Shown in pieces: positions 54,388 to 63,932 of a DNA stretch of 64,000 nucleotides. Under the pieces are notes generated by a model, which had not been told where the DNA came from, ran no database searches, and was given only the letters and a program-made list of their open reading frames with translations. Made by a program: the position numbers and the translations under genes. Source of the stretch: an uncultured Muribaculum sp. (GTDB lineage: Bacteria; Bacteroidota; Bacteroidia; Bacteroidales; Muribaculaceae); NCBI GenBank assembly GCA_910587665.1, contig CAJUMZ010000006.1, forward strand, positions 66,989 to 130,988, in the 5' to 3' direction. The first letter of the stretch is position 1; each line of letters begins with the position of its first letter.

Positions 54388-54435
54388 AAAAAAACTCCGT
54401 GATCGTTTATTACGTAAGTAACGACCACGGAGTTT
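54388..54435 (-). terminator. Hairpin with U tail abutting the kup start codon
   Basis: On the reverse strand AAACTCCGTG (54435-54426) pairs with CACGGAGTTT (54401-54392), and after one mismatch a further 5 bp (54420-54424 with 54403-54407) extend it. The stem runs straight into a U tract ending at the kup ATG (54387). It may end the PRiA4-like transcript or act as an attenuator of kup. Confidence 0.7.
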
Positions 54436-54465
54436 CAAAAGTTTATTTCGACAGACAGCCCCAGG

Positions 54466-55011
54466 CTAATCCTCAAAAGTCATTTCATCAAAACCGGCAG
54501 CATCAAACTCATCGTCATTATACTCGTCGCTGCCATAAAATTCCTCGTCAAAGTCATCAGCACCCTGAGCCACGGCGGGGGTATTCTTAGACTCATATTC
54601 ATCAATATCCATCATCTGCACGGGAGCTGCGCCCATAGAGGCGACACACACGGGATCTTTCAGATTTTTGCCCGGAATGCTCTTCTTCATCTCGATAAAG
54701 AAGCAACGGTCGGTCATGTAATCAAATACGAATATAAGTCTCTGACCGTCATCGACAAAATCGCTTAACACGGTCTCATCCATCAGATAAATATCCTCAT
54801 CGGAATCAGAGCCCATATCCTCGAGGGTTATCTCCTTGCCCTTCTCCCAATTGTTGTCGCAAAGGAAGAATGAACACATCTGATTTTTATCATATCCCAC
54901 TGAATCACAGATTGCGTTTCTGAGATCAAGAAAGGTCGCGTCGGCATCAATGTTGATTTCACGTCGGAAATTATCAACCTCGTCTGACACAAGTCGGAAA
55001 TTGAATATCAT
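54466..55011 (-). CDS. PRiA4-ORF3-like (TnpR-passenger family) acidic protein
   Basis: A 181-residue cytosolic protein. Residues about 3-130 match the plasmid pRiA4b ORF3-like fold (IFNFRLVSDEVDNFRREINI, FLDLRNAICDSVGYD, LIFVFDYMTDRCFFIEM). The last 45 residues are very acidic and probably disordered (DDFDEEFYGSDEYNDDEFD). The family name comes from a passenger gene of a mobile element, but the Bacteroidetes form is a fixed chromosomal gene and I see no mobile element here. Function unknown. A promoter-like TAAATTCG is at 55075-55082. kup lies downstream behind a hairpin. Confidence 0.8.
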   Translation of the reverse strand: MIFNFRLVSDEVDNFRREINIDADATFLDLRNAICDSVGYDKNQMCSFFLCDNNWEKGKEITLEDMGSDSDEDIYLMDETVLSDFVDDGQRLIFVFDYMTDRCFFIEMKKSIPGKNLKDPVCVASMGAAPVQMMDIDEYESKNTPAVAQGADDFDEEFYGSDEYNDDEFDAAGFDEMTFED

Positions 55012-55074
55012 AATCTTAAGGTTTATTTATTATCATCTTTAGCGGACCGCGCCGTAACGCGATTCTTCACACCG

Positions 55075-55108
55075 CGAATTTAATAAATTTCCCATATAAT
55101 CCACCAAA
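55075..55108 (-). promoter_or_regulatory. Weak promoter candidate for the PRiA4-like gene
   Basis: Reverse strand TAAATTCG (55075-55082, 7 of 8) with a TTTG (55105-55108) 22 bp upstream. Leader about 57 nt. Confidence 0.35.
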
Positions 55109-55142
55109 TTTTTTATCTAATAATTTCAGTGGTCACGCAATA

Positions 55143-57011
55143 TTATTTTACGATAATCTTGCGTGTGATCAGATTGCCGTCGACCGATGCCTTGACCAGA
55201 TATACACCTGCCTCAACAGCGACTTCCCCGGGGCGGTCAAGTTCAGCCACCGTCATGCCGTTGAGAGCATATATCGCGGCATTGGAAAAGTCGCCTTCAA
55301 TGCCGATGACACCGTCACCACCCTTCACGTCAAAAGAAGCGCCGGTTACTGAGTCTATACCGGTAGAAGGAGTGTCAATGGCTACTGACGCCGAGTTGAA
55401 CACCTCGCAATCATTGGCATCAAGTGTATTGTTGTTTGAGACGAAAGCCACAATGTCAAGATCGCCGGCGTCAAGCTTGTCATCAATCACAACCGAAGCC
55501 TTGTAGCTGTAAGGCTTCCCTTTTTCAAGGGCGATTGACTCACCGTAATTTCCGGTCAAAGAAGTGCGGAATATATGACGATGCGTATACTTTGCGCCTC
55601 CACCTTCCTGATAACTTACATCGGAACGCTCGACCAAGAAGATATTGACAACCGGGTTAGTCCAACTGTCAAATACTTTTACCGGAGTACCCGACACCTC
55701 AACATCAAGTTTACGTGTGGAGGGATCATATGTGTAATCAATATTCACATCCACCCAGGCATAACGGTCGGCGGCAAGATCGACAAACTCTTTCAAATCA
55801 TCGGCACCCGATATTATAAATACCGGACCGGGAGAAGGCGACGTAGTCATTCCTGTCTGGGCAAGAGCACCTTGGTCAGCGAAATTGACACGATCCATCA
55901 TAAATGCCGGAGCCCATGATCCGGTCTGATAAAACCACAGATATGCACGATCAAGATCAGTAGTATAACTATCTTCCATATATCCGGAGTGGTGAGCTAC
56001 CACAATCATGTCATTACGCTCTTTACTCACTGAGGCAAGTGCGGCATGCGCGGAAGGACAATTGCCACATCTCGCGGTAGAAAATTCCTCTACAAGCACT
56101 TTGCGCGGCAACATCGCCGATGTGCAGTCCACGGTGTAGCCCAACGATGCAAGCTCTTTGCCGGCTACAACCGGCACTACAGCAAGTTCGGCTTCTTTCT
56201 CTTCTTCAAGGGAGAGATCAATCGAATAACCGGTACAAGTTCCGGCGGCAAGCCCCTTTTCAAATTTAACCGACTTTATCTCATTCCCGCCAAAACGACA
56301 AGAAAGATCATATGATTCCACGGGAGTCGAGCCATAATTAAACGCCAATCCTGAAACCGAGAACATATCACCCGGCTTTACCACATCAATGCCGAACGCG
56401 GAGAGAAGCATGATGTCGCCTGCTGGCATATCATCACCCGCTATAACCGCCTTGACAAGCACATTGCCACAGTCGGAGTCGCCGGCATGCTCCCAGATAA
56501 TATTCCCACGGGAATCGGAATATCCCATAATATCACCATAACGGGTCGCGGGTCCGGCATCAAGAGCAACAGGAAGCGTCTCAGAGCCACTGTTTGACTT
56601 CATGCTGTAACCAACATATACATCCTTGTCACCTGTGATTACATAAGGCTCGTCAAAAGTGACCTGACTCCATATCTTACCTTCGACCACGGAACTTTTA
56701 CTGACCACAGCCTCGAAATTCTCGATATTCTCGGCTACAAAAGCCTCAACCGTGTTAACCTCGGTATTGCCAAGGGTATATGTCTGACAAAGCAGTTTAA
56801 CTCCGGTGACAGAAGCGCCGGTATATTTGGCGGCGATCTCGGCCGGTATATGGATTACCGCATAATTGGTTGTACGATAAGCACTCGCAACAAATTGCAC
56901 CGGTTCTGCCGCTGAATATCCATAGTCGACAGTAGCCGCCGATAGCTGCATAACGCCTGCAAAAGAGGCGATAACGGACAGAATAGATTTTAGATTTTTC
57001 ACTATTTGCAC
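55143..57011 (-). CDS. Secreted Omp28-like protein with CxxC motif and sorting-like C terminus
   Basis: A 622-residue exported protein (signal about 1-26). The first 190 residues are a beta sandwich (YRTTNYAVIHIPAEIAAKYT, VYVGYSMKSNSG). Residues 300-500 match the Omp28 family of Bacteroidetes surface proteins, with a thioredoxin-like start: VLVEEFSTARCGNCPSAH (C315, C318). The C terminus (about 565-622, AAIYALNGMTVAELDRPGEV, GVYLVKASVDGNLITRKIIV) resembles a type IX secretion sorting domain. It might bind or reduce thiols, but activity is unproved. It starts 27 bp after plsC. Confidence 0.78.
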   Translation of the reverse strand: MQIVKNLKSILSVIASFAGVMQLSAATVDYGYSAAEPVQFVASAYRTTNYAVIHIPAEIAAKYTGASVTGVKLLCQTYTLGNTEVNTVEAFVAENIENFEAVVSKSSVVEGKIWSQVTFDEPYVITGDKDVYVGYSMKSNSGSETLPVALDAGPATRYGDIMGYSDSRGNIIWEHAGDSDCGNVLVKAVIAGDDMPAGDIMLLSAFGIDVVKPGDMFSVSGLAFNYGSTPVESYDLSCRFGGNEIKSVKFEKGLAAGTCTGYSIDLSLEEEKEAELAVVPVVAGKELASLGYTVDCTSAMLPRKVLVEEFSTARCGNCPSAHAALASVSKERNDMIVVAHHSGYMEDSYTTDLDRAYLWFYQTGSWAPAFMMDRVNFADQGALAQTGMTTSPSPGPVFIISGADDLKEFVDLAADRYAWVDVNIDYTYDPSTRKLDVEVSGTPVKVFDSWTNPVVNIFLVERSDVSYQEGGGAKYTHRHIFRTSLTGNYGESIALEKGKPYSYKASVVIDDKLDAGDLDIVAFVSNNNTLDANDCEVFNSASVAIDTPSTGIDSVTGASFDVKGGDGVIGIEGDFSNAAIYALNGMTVAELDRPGEVAVEAGVYLVKASVDGNLITRKIIVK

Positions 57012-57038
57012 TTTAAAGATAAATTAAAAACAAGGTAA

Positions 57039-57764
57039 TTATCGCTGAGACTCAGGAAGTGACGAATGTATCACTTCGAAACTCTGCTCCATAAGCGACG
57101 GAAGGTCATGCTTGCCATCAATCGCCTCGATCGGCTTATGGATGGTCAGGATGATGTGTCCCCAATGCGGAATGTGCTTGAATCGGGGCATAATATCAAA
57201 AGATCCGTCGATAGTGATCGGCACTACGGGAAGTCCGAACTCCACCGCAAGCATATAGGCGCCTCGCTTAAACGGTCGCATTTTGCCGTTCCATGTACGC
57301 GCGCCCTCAGGGAACACGACAAGCGACATGCCACCCTGCAGCTGACGCTCCGCTTTTTCCATGGTAAGTTTAGTGGCCGATGGCGACGAGTTGTCCACCA
57401 TGATATGCCCTGACACCTTGCAGGAATATCCCACAAGAGGAATTTTCTCAAGCGACTTTTTCATCATCCAGCGAAACTGGTGATTCAAGTATCCGTAGAT
57501 GGAAAATATGTCATAAGCGCCCTGATGGTTGGCGACAAACACATAAGATGTGTCAGGATCAATATTCTCGCGCCCCTTTACCGTCACTTTCACAAGCGTA
57601 AGCACACAGAAGAGCCGCGCCCACCAATGCGGGAAAAAATATCCCGCCCAGCGACCAAGCCCCACACTGCTCAATATGATTGTGACAGTAGCCGTCAATA
57701 TCGTGGCGACGAGAAGTATCGGCGCCATGACAATCAGCTGATAAATGCGATATAATATTATCAT
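57039..57764 (-). CDS. plsC: 1-acyl-sn-glycerol-3-phosphate acyltransferase
   Basis: A 241-residue membrane-bound acyltransferase making phosphatidic acid from lysophosphatidic acid. One or two N-terminal membrane helices (about 5-35), then the catalytic HX4D motif (NHQGAYD, H80 and D85), the substrate motif FPEGARTWNG and PVVPITIDG are present. Its product is the substrate of cdsA at 4110-4922. It lies 53 bp after glyA behind a hairpin terminator and is followed by an Omp28-like gene 27 bp downstream. Confidence 0.92.
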   Translation of the reverse strand: MIILYRIYQLIVMAPILLVATILTATVTIILSSVGLGRWAGYFFPHWWARLFCVLTLVKVTVKGRENIDPDTSYVFVANHQGAYDIFSIYGYLNHQFRWMMKKSLEKIPLVGYSCKVSGHIMVDNSSPSATKLTMEKAERQLQGGMSLVVFPEGARTWNGKMRPFKRGAYMLAVEFGLPVVPITIDGSFDIMPRFKHIPHWGHIILTIHKPIEAIDGKHDLPSLMEQSFEVIHSSLPESQR

Positions 57765-57774
57765 AAGGGAGAGA

Positions 57775-57804
57775 ATACGGTCACGCCGGCAAGCGTGACC
57801 GTAT
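57775..57804 (-). terminator. Perfect hairpin after glyA
   Basis: ATACGGTCACGC (57775-57786) pairs perfectly over 12 bp with GCGTGACCGTAT (57793-57804), loop of 6, lying 13 bp past the glyA stop. There is no good U tail on the reverse strand, so termination may be partial. Confidence 0.65.
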
Positions 57805-57817
57805 CGTTAATCTGTTA

Positions 57818-59098
57818 TCAATATGCAAAGATGGGGTATGATTCCATCTTCTTGTTGACCTCTTCACGCACACCGGCAATCACCGCAGGATTGTCATGAT
57901 TGCTCAATACGGTGTCGATCATCTCGACGATCTCACCCATCAGGGCCTCGTCGGCACCACGCGTGGTAATAGCGGGCGTACCGAGACGGATACCCGATGT
58001 CTGGAACGGACTGCGGGAATCAAACGGCACCATGTTCTTGTTTGCCGTGATATCAGCCTCAACAAGCACCTTCTCGGCTACCTTACCGGTAAGGTCGGGA
58101 AACTTGGTGCGGAGATCCACAAGCATGCAGTGATTGTCGGTGCCACCGGAAATAATCTTATAGCCCTTGTCGACAAGAGCCTGTGCCATCACGGCGGCGT
58201 TTTTCTTCACCTGAGTCTGATAGTCCTTGAACGAGGGCTGGAGAGCCTCGCCAAACGCCACAGCCTTTGCCGCGATCACATGCTCGAGGGGGCCGCCCTG
58301 AACTCCGGGGAAAACGGCTGAGTCAAGGAGTGCCGACATCTTGCGCACCTCACCCTTGTTGTTGGTCTTGCCCCAAGGATTGTCAAAGTCCTTGCCAAGG
58401 AGAATCAGACCGCCGCGCGGACCGCGAAGAGTCTTATGGGTGGTTGAGGTAACTATATGGGCATATTTGACAGGATTGTCAAGAAGTCCGGCAGCAATAA
58501 GTCCGGCAGGATGAGCCATGTCAATCATGAGGATGGCACCGATTTCATCGGCAATCTTACGCATGCGTGCATAGTCCCACTCACGGGAATATGCGCTTGC
58601 ACCGCCGATTATCAACTTCGGGCGTTCACGCAAAGCTACCTCTTCCATCTGATCGTAGTCGACAAGGCCGGTGTCTTCCTTTACATTATACTCAAGGGCC
58701 TCAAACATAAGACCGGAGAAGTTAACAGGGCTTCCGTGAGAAAGGTGACCTCCATGGGCAAGATTCAGACCGAGGAACTTGTCGCCCGGCTTCAGGCAAG
58801 CCATGAATACAGCCATGTTGGCCTGTGCGCCCGAATGAGGCTGCACATTGGCGTATTCAGCACCGAAAAGTTCCTTAACGCGGTCGATAGCAAGCCTTTC
58901 AGCTTCATCTACCACCTGACAGCCGCCATAATAGCGGTGTCCGGGATAACCTTCCGCATACTTGTTGGTCAAGCATGACCCCATGGCTTCCATCACCTGG
59001 TCACTGACAAAATTTTCAGAAGCAATAAGCTCGATACCATGTTTCTGACGCTGATGCTCGCGCTCGATGATATCAAAAATGCGTGTATCTCTTTCCAT
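57818..59098 (-). CDS. glyA: Serine hydroxymethyltransferase
   Basis: A 426-residue PLP enzyme converting serine and tetrahydrofolate to glycine and methylene-tetrahydrofolate. The PLP Lys is K222 in [34 protein letters not shown] and [10 protein letters not shown] are further family blocks. The length is normal. Its one-carbon product feeds purine and thymidylate synthesis, which suits its place after pyrBI. It lies 20 bp after the flavin reductase-like gene. Confidence 0.97.
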   Translation of the reverse strand: MERDTRIFDIIEREHQRQKHGIELIASENFVSDQVMEAMGSCLTNKYAEGYPGHRYYGGCQVVDEAERLAIDRVKELFGAEYANVQPHSGAQANMAVFMACLKPGDKFLGLNLAHGGHLSHGSPVNFSGLMFEALEYNVKEDTGLVDYDQMEEVALRERPKLIIGGASAYSREWDYARMRKIADEIGAILMIDMAHPAGLIAAGLLDNPVKYAHIVTSTTHKTLRGPRGGLILLGKDFDNPWGKTNNKGEVRKMSALLDSAVFPGVQGGPLEHVIAAKAVAFGEALQPSFKDYQTQVKKNAAVMAQALVDKGYKIISGGTDNHCMLVDLRTKFPDLTGKVAEKVLVEADITANKNMVPFDSRSPFQTSGIRLGTPAITTRGADEALMGEIVEMIDTVLSNHDNPAVIAGVREEVNKKMESYPIFAY

Positions 59099-59118
59099 TA
59101 ATTATATAATTAGAGTTA

Positions 59119-59691
59119 TTAATCTTTTTTCTTTTTAACCGACCATCCGAATCGGCCTATCTCCTTGCCCAAGGTAAAATACTCACCATGGCTATAGGCA
59201 AGCAAGCCGGCGTCGGACAGGCGGAACACACCCGTAGCCGGGTCAATGTAACGCTCGTCGGCAAGGATGTCAAGCACCTCGGCGATAAACATATCATGAG
59301 TGCCGAGACGCACAATCTCCTTGACTCTGCACTCTATCGACAACGGCGACTCCGCAACGTAGGGACATCCGACCTTTACCCCTTTCTCGGGAGTAAGCCC
59401 TGTCTCGCTCCACTTGTTAAAGTCCCGACCCGATTTCACTCCCGCCCAGTCGGTAGCGCGCGCCATAGACTCGGTGGTAAGATTGATGGTAAATTCCATA
59501 GTCGATTTGATGATGTCATAGCTATGGCGCGAGGGGCGTACGGAGATATAGCACATCGCAGGATCGGTACATATCGTGCCGGTCCATGCAACGGTAATAA
59601 GATTGCTGTCATCTACCGACGTGCCACACGACACCAGCACAGCCGGCAGGGGATATATCATTGTCCCGGGTTTCCAGACTTGTCGAGCCAT
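59119..59691 (-). CDS. Flavin reductase-like FMN-binding protein
   Basis: A 190-residue protein with the FMN-binding split barrel of the flavin-reductase family. Typical patterns are VLVSCGTSVDDSNLITVAWTG, CYISVRPSRHSYDII and FTINLTTESMARATDW. Members reduce flavins with NAD(P)H or act as small flavoproteins. It is wedged between pyrI (7 bp) and glyA (20 bp) in one transcript, so a redox or flavin role beside pyrimidine/one-carbon genes is suggested, but the substrate is unknown. Confidence 0.85.
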   Translation of the reverse strand: MARQVWKPGTMIYPLPAVLVSCGTSVDDSNLITVAWTGTICTDPAMCYISVRPSRHSYDIIKSTMEFTINLTTESMARATDWAGVKSGRDFNKWSETGLTPEKGVKVGCPYVAESPLSIECRVKEIVRLGTHDMFIAEVLDILADERYIDPATGVFRLSDAGLLAYSHGEYFTLGKEIGRFGWSVKKKKD

Positions 59692-59698
59692 CAGGATA

Positions 59699-60160
59699 CT
59701 ATTTTATATGAGCGTTTTCCGCACTTACACAATGTCCGCAATAGTGACAGCGTATCACCCTGTTTTCCGGGTCGACAAGCTCAAATTTTGTCTTCATCGG
59801 CTCATTGTTGGTGATGCACTTGGGATTGTCACACTTGACGATACCGACAATTGTCTGGGGCAATGTCACCGATGACTTCTCCACTACCTCAAAATCATTT
59901 ATGATATTGATCTTGGCGGTAGGTGCTATCAGGGCTATACGGTTTATGACATCATCGGGGAAGAAAGTGTCGGCAACCTTTATGATTCCTTTTGTCCCGA
60001 GCTTCTTTGAATCGAGATTATTGCCTATGGTCACATGTTTGTCAAGCTTTTCAATGCCAAGGATCTTTACCGCCTTAAACAAAGCGGAGGATGGTATACG
60101 GTCGATAACCGTGCCGTTGCGCAATGCCGCTACCGCGAGCTCTTTTTTAGTCGTTGTCAT
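59699..60160 (-). CDS. pyrI: Aspartate carbamoyltransferase regulatory subunit
   Basis: A 153-residue regulatory chain. The allosteric domain (1-100) has [16 protein letters not shown] and [10 protein letters not shown]; the zinc domain has four ligands C110, C115, C138 and C141, a complete set. It binds nucleotides and transmits CTP/ATP control to PyrB. Its start overlaps the pyrB stop (ATGA, 60157-60160), so equal expression by coupling is expected. Confidence 0.96.
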   Translation of the reverse strand: MTTTKKELAVAALRNGTVIDRIPSSALFKAVKILGIEKLDKHVTIGNNLDSKKLGTKGIIKVADTFFPDDVINRIALIAPTAKINIINDFEVVEKSSVTLPQTIVGIVKCDNPKCITNNEPMKTKFELVDPENRVIRCHYCGHCVSAENAHIK

Positions 60161-61089
60161 GAGTTTTCAATTTGGGGAATGTCAATACCTAACGCACGGC
60201 ATATTATAGCCTGACGGGCATATAGCCCGTTTTGTGCCTGCTGGAAGTAATAAGCCTTTGGGCTGTCGTCAACATCCTGGTCAATCTCGTTGACACGTGG
60301 CAGTGGGTGAAGCACACGTAGATTATCACGCGAATTTTCAAGCATCGCCGCGTTGAGATTGTAAAGATTCTTTACTTTCTCATATTCCATTATGTCAGTG
60401 AAGCGTTCACGCTGCACACGGGTCATGTATAGGATATCACTGCTGTTAATCACCTCAGGCGAAAAATCGGTATATTCATTATACCTTATACCATGCTCGT
60501 CGCAAAATTGAATATATTCCCTCGGCATCTGCAACTCCTTGCAAGCAACGAAATTGAATGTAGGGTTGAAATACTGAAGAGCCATGAGCAGCGAGTGTAC
60601 AGTCCTGCCATACTTGAGATCACCGACCATCGTTATGGTAAGATTTTCAAGTGTACCCTGAGTCTTATAGATCGAATAAAGATCAAGCATTGTCTGCGAC
60701 GGGTGCTGGTTGGCACCGTCACCGGCATTGACAACCGGCACATCGGTCACCTCGGTGGCATAACGTGCCGCACCTTCAAGATAGTGGCGCATTATTATCA
60801 GGTCTACATAGTTGCTCACCATCTTGATGGTATCCTTAAGAGTCTCGCCCTTCGACGAGCTTGTAGTGCTGGCATCGGAAAAGCCGATCACCCTGCCGCC
60901 AAGACGGTTAACCGCTGTCTCAAAGCTGAGACGCGTACGGGTGGATGGCTCGAAAAAGAGCGTGGCAACCACCTTGCCTTCGAGTATCCGATGATTGGGA
61001 TGCTCCTCAAAATAGCGTGCCTGATTCAGCAGACGCAATATCTCCTCCTTACTGATGTCGGAAATGGAGACGAGACTGTTACTATTCAT
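60157..61089 (-). CDS. pyrB: Aspartate carbamoyltransferase catalytic subunit
   Basis: A 310-residue enzyme joining carbamoyl phosphate and aspartate in pyrimidine synthesis. The carbamoyl-phosphate motif [12 protein letters not shown] lies at 45-56; [26 protein letters not shown] and [10 protein letters not shown] are the other family sites. With pyrI it forms the regulated c6r6 enzyme. It starts a unit pyrB-pyrI-flavin reductase-glyA behind a consensus promoter at 61118-61149. Confidence 0.97.
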   Translation of the reverse strand: MNSNSLVSISDISKEEILRLLNQARYFEEHPNHRILEGKVVATLFFEPSTRTRLSFETAVNRLGGRVIGFSDASTTSSSKGETLKDTIKMVSNYVDLIIMRHYLEGAARYATEVTDVPVVNAGDGANQHPSQTMLDLYSIYKTQGTLENLTITMVGDLKYGRTVHSLLMALQYFNPTFNFVACKELQMPREYIQFCDEHGIRYNEYTDFSPEVINSSDILYMTRVQRERFTDIMEYEKVKNLYNLNAAMLENSRDNLRVLHPLPRVNEIDQDVDDSPKAYYFQQAQNGLYARQAIICRALGIDIPQIENS

Positions 61090-61117
61090 CGCTGTCGGAA
61101 ATGATTGTTTGACAACG

Positions 61118-61149
61118 CAAATTTACTACTTCCGTAGCGCAAATGCAAA
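61118..61149 (-). promoter_or_regulatory. Promoter of pyrBI unit
   Basis: Reverse strand TTTG (61146-61149) and TAAATTTG (61118-61125), spacer 20 bp, leader about 22 nt. No attenuator hairpin is visible in this short leader. Confidence 0.75.
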
Positions 61150-61157
61150 TAATCCCG

Positions 61158-63857
61158 TCACTTTGATTTTTCAAAAAGACGCACAATCTCTCCGACCCAT
61201 AACACGGCTGAAGTAACCCCAATTATAATCGCCCAATCGACGATACTCAACGGCACGACATTGAACATCTCGCCGCCGACCTCGACAATCATTATCTGAC
61301 CGGCAAGGATCACCAATGAAATAAAAAGAAATTCAGAGCATCCCTTCAGGTGCAGTGCCGAGCGGTGAGTGGCATAGGCACGCGCGTTAAACATGTTCCA
61401 GAACTGAAGGAACACGAATATCGAGAAGAACGCACTAAGTTCATATGCCGAAAGATTATGGAACGACATGTCGAGATTGAACGACAGAAGGCGAGTGAGC
61501 GAAGTGACATCGGTATGCTGGAATATGTACAGCAGCCCGAACAGCAGAATGAAGAACGTGATGCCCGTGCCTATGATGTCGGCAGCCATAGTCTTTGTTA
61601 TTATAAATGCCTTGCGGTCGCGCGGGCGGTCTTTCATTACCGACTCCGAAGGAGGAAGGGAGGCAAGCGCCATCGCCGCAAATGTATCCATGATAAGATT
61701 GACCCACAGCATCTGGGTGACTGTAAGAGGCGACTCTGACCCCATGAACGCACCGGCGAGCACGATAAGACACGCCACCACATTGACCGTCATCTGAAAC
61801 AGCACGAAACGCTGTATGTTGAGATAAAGCGACCTACCCCACATGACAGCGCGGCCGATACTTGCAAATGAATTGTCAACGATAGTGATATCGCTCGCCT
61901 CTTTCGCCACCGCAGTGCCGTCGCCCATCGACAGCCCCACGTGAGCAGCCTTTAGGGCGGGGGCGTCATTTGTGCCGTCGCCGGTGACAGCCACGACCTC
62001 ACCCTTCTTCTGAAGGGTCTCGACAAGACGTTTCTTGTCAAGCGGCCTTGCGCGGGCTATAATCTTGAAATCGCCTATCCGGTCAAGCAACTCATTGTCG
62101 GGAAGCGCGGCAAACTCCGGACCGGTTATTATGTTGCGGTCATTGTCACGCTCATTCCACAGCCCTATCTGACGTGCTATCTCCTTTGCCGTGTTAGGCG
62201 TGTCGCCGGTGACAATCTTGATGGCGATGCCGGCGTCTATACATTCTTTCACCGCCGCGGGCACCTCGGCGCGTACCGGATCGGATATAGCTACCACGCC
62301 CATGAATATAAGACCGCCGGGGACAAGCTCCCCGTCTTTCACCGCCTCATCGCCCGATTCGACGACACGGAAAGCGAAACCGAGCGTACGCATCGCCTGA
62401 TTCTGGTAGCCGAGCAATTTTTCATCAATCACCGCCTTATCCACACCACCCGCGACATTGTCACACAGCGAGAGGACTATCTCAGGCGCACCCTTGACAT
62501 ACAGCACTTTCTTGCCGGGCAAGGCCTGCGAATCAACCAAAGTAGCCATATATTTGCGCTCGGTATTGAACGGGATCTCGTCAACGACGCGCACACTTTC
62601 GCGCATCGAACGGTAATCTATGCCATTGTCACGAAGCCACAGTATGAGCGCGCCCTCGGTAGGATTGCCGAGCACCGACGGTTTTTCCGGATTTGAGAGG
62701 TCAAGCTGCGCGGTAGAATTTACTGCAATCCCCTCTTCTATAAGCCGGCTCTCGGCGGAGTCGCCAAGCGTCTGTCCGGGAAGCGAAAAGAAGTCGGTAC
62801 GGTAGACGCGCATCTGATTTTCGGTAAGAGTGCCGGTCTTGTCGGTACATATGACCGTCGTCGCACCCATTGTCTCACAGGCATGCATCTTGCGCACAAG
62901 ATTGTTGGTGCGCAGCATGCGGCGCATACTGTAGGCAAGGCTGAGGGTGACCGCCATAGGCAATCCCTCCGGCACCGACACGACAATAAGCGTCACGGCT
63001 ATCATGACCGTCTGAAGGAGGAAGGCAAGGAAATGAAACCAGTCAAAATCCACTCCGCCACCATTCACAAAATACATCACGACACGCCCTGCAATGACAA
63101 GCGCGCCTATGCCATAGCTGACACGGGAAATGAGTCGTCCGAGACCGTCAAGCTGAATATTGAGCGGCGTCTTCACGCTGTCATCTATCTGTGTCGCCTC
63201 GTATACCTTTCCGTTTTCCGTACGGTCACCTACGGCAGTGACTTCATAGACGCCATGCCCCTCCATGACCTTTGTGCCGCGAAGCACATGGTCGGTAGGG
63301 AAAGTGGCATCAGGGTCAAATTGCGATTCATCCGTGCTTTTTGCACATATCGGCTCGCCGGTCAACGACGATTCGTCAACCTGAAGAGACGAGGCTTCAA
63401 GCAGTGTGCCGTCGGCTGGAATCTCCTCGCCGGTGGTTATCAGAACTATATCGCCGACAACAACATCGCGCTTCGGCACCTGCACGGTATTGCCGTCGCG
63501 GATCACCTGTACCGGTTCGTCATCATTTACGCGGTTAAGTATGGCGAATTCCTTATCGGCTTTAACCTCAAATATAAATGCGAGTCCGGTGGCAAGAAGT
63601 ATCGCCACAAATATGCCTAGCGGCTCGAAAAACACTTGCGCCCCTTCATGCAGCCCATAATATTCATAACAGGAAATGCCGACAGAAAGTACCCCCGCCA
63701 CAAGCAGAATGATTATCAACGGATCCTTGAACTTATCCAGAAAACGCATGAACAGCGATTCTTTTTCAGGCGGGGTCAAAATATTGACCCCGTTTTTAGC
63801 CCTGCTTTCAAGCACTTCCGCCTCGCTCAACCCTTTATAATGCCTCGGCTCTGCCAT
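61158..63857 (-). CDS. Calcium-translocating P-type ATPase, PMCA type
   Basis: An 899-residue inner-membrane ion pump. The cation-ATPase N-terminal domain is at 5-70; VPEGLP (295-300) in helix 4 is the Ca2+-binding site; the phosphorylation site is D339 in CTDKTGTLTENQM; TGDGTNDAPALKAA and the six C-terminal helices are intact (ten helices in all). The family exports Ca2+ from the cytosol; the sequence most resembles eukaryotic-like PMCA/SERCA pumps of bacteria. No long calmodulin-binding tail is present. Its start is at 63857; a promoter is at 63901-63932. Confidence 0.93.
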   Translation of the reverse strand: MAEPRHYKGLSEAEVLESRAKNGVNILTPPEKESLFMRFLDKFKDPLIIILLVAGVLSVGISCYEYYGLHEGAQVFFEPLGIFVAILLATGLAFIFEVKADKEFAILNRVNDDEPVQVIRDGNTVQVPKRDVVVGDIVLITTGEEIPADGTLLEASSLQVDESSLTGEPICAKSTDESQFDPDATFPTDHVLRGTKVMEGHGVYEVTAVGDRTENGKVYEATQIDDSVKTPLNIQLDGLGRLISRVSYGIGALVIAGRVVMYFVNGGGVDFDWFHFLAFLLQTVMIAVTLIVVSVPEGLPMAVTLSLAYSMRRMLRTNNLVRKMHACETMGATTVICTDKTGTLTENQMRVYRTDFFSLPGQTLGDSAESRLIEEGIAVNSTAQLDLSNPEKPSVLGNPTEGALILWLRDNGIDYRSMRESVRVVDEIPFNTERKYMATLVDSQALPGKKVLYVKGAPEIVLSLCDNVAGGVDKAVIDEKLLGYQNQAMRTLGFAFRVVESGDEAVKDGELVPGGLIFMGVVAISDPVRAEVPAAVKECIDAGIAIKIVTGDTPNTAKEIARQIGLWNERDNDRNIITGPEFAALPDNELLDRIGDFKIIARARPLDKKRLVETLQKKGEVVAVTGDGTNDAPALKAAHVGLSMGDGTAVAKEASDITIVDNSFASIGRAVMWGRSLYLNIQRFVLFQMTVNVVACLIVLAGAFMGSESPLTVTQMLWVNLIMDTFAAMALASLPPSESVMKDRPRDRKAFIITKTMAADIIGTGITFFILLFGLLYIFQHTDVTSLTRLLSFNLDMSFHNLSAYELSAFFSIFVFLQFWNMFNARAYATHRSALHLKGCSEFLFISLVILAGQIMIVEVGGEMFNVVPLSIVDWAIIIGVTSAVLWVGEIVRLFEKSK

Positions 63858-63900
63858 AATTCACATTTATATATTAAACACATTATATAAAATCAAGTTG

Positions 63901-63932
63901 CGAAGTTAGACAATATTCATCATCCGCGCAAA
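63901..63932 (-). promoter_or_regulatory. Candidate promoter of the Ca2+ ATPase gene
   Basis: Reverse strand TTTG (63929-63932) and TAACTTCG (63901-63908, 7 of 8 to TAnnTTTG), spacer 20 bp; leader about 38 nt. The rest, to 64000, shows nothing I can support. Confidence 0.55.

Noticed and set aside
54388..54438. TTG start giving a 17-residue N-terminal extension of Kup
   Set aside because: The stretch forms a perfect terminator-like hairpin, starts with TTG, and Kup homologues begin near MTEGKVQG.
54466..55011. Possible mobile-element passenger gene
   Set aside because: The family name refers to IS1096/pRiA4 relatives, but there are no terminal repeats, transposase or target duplications near it.
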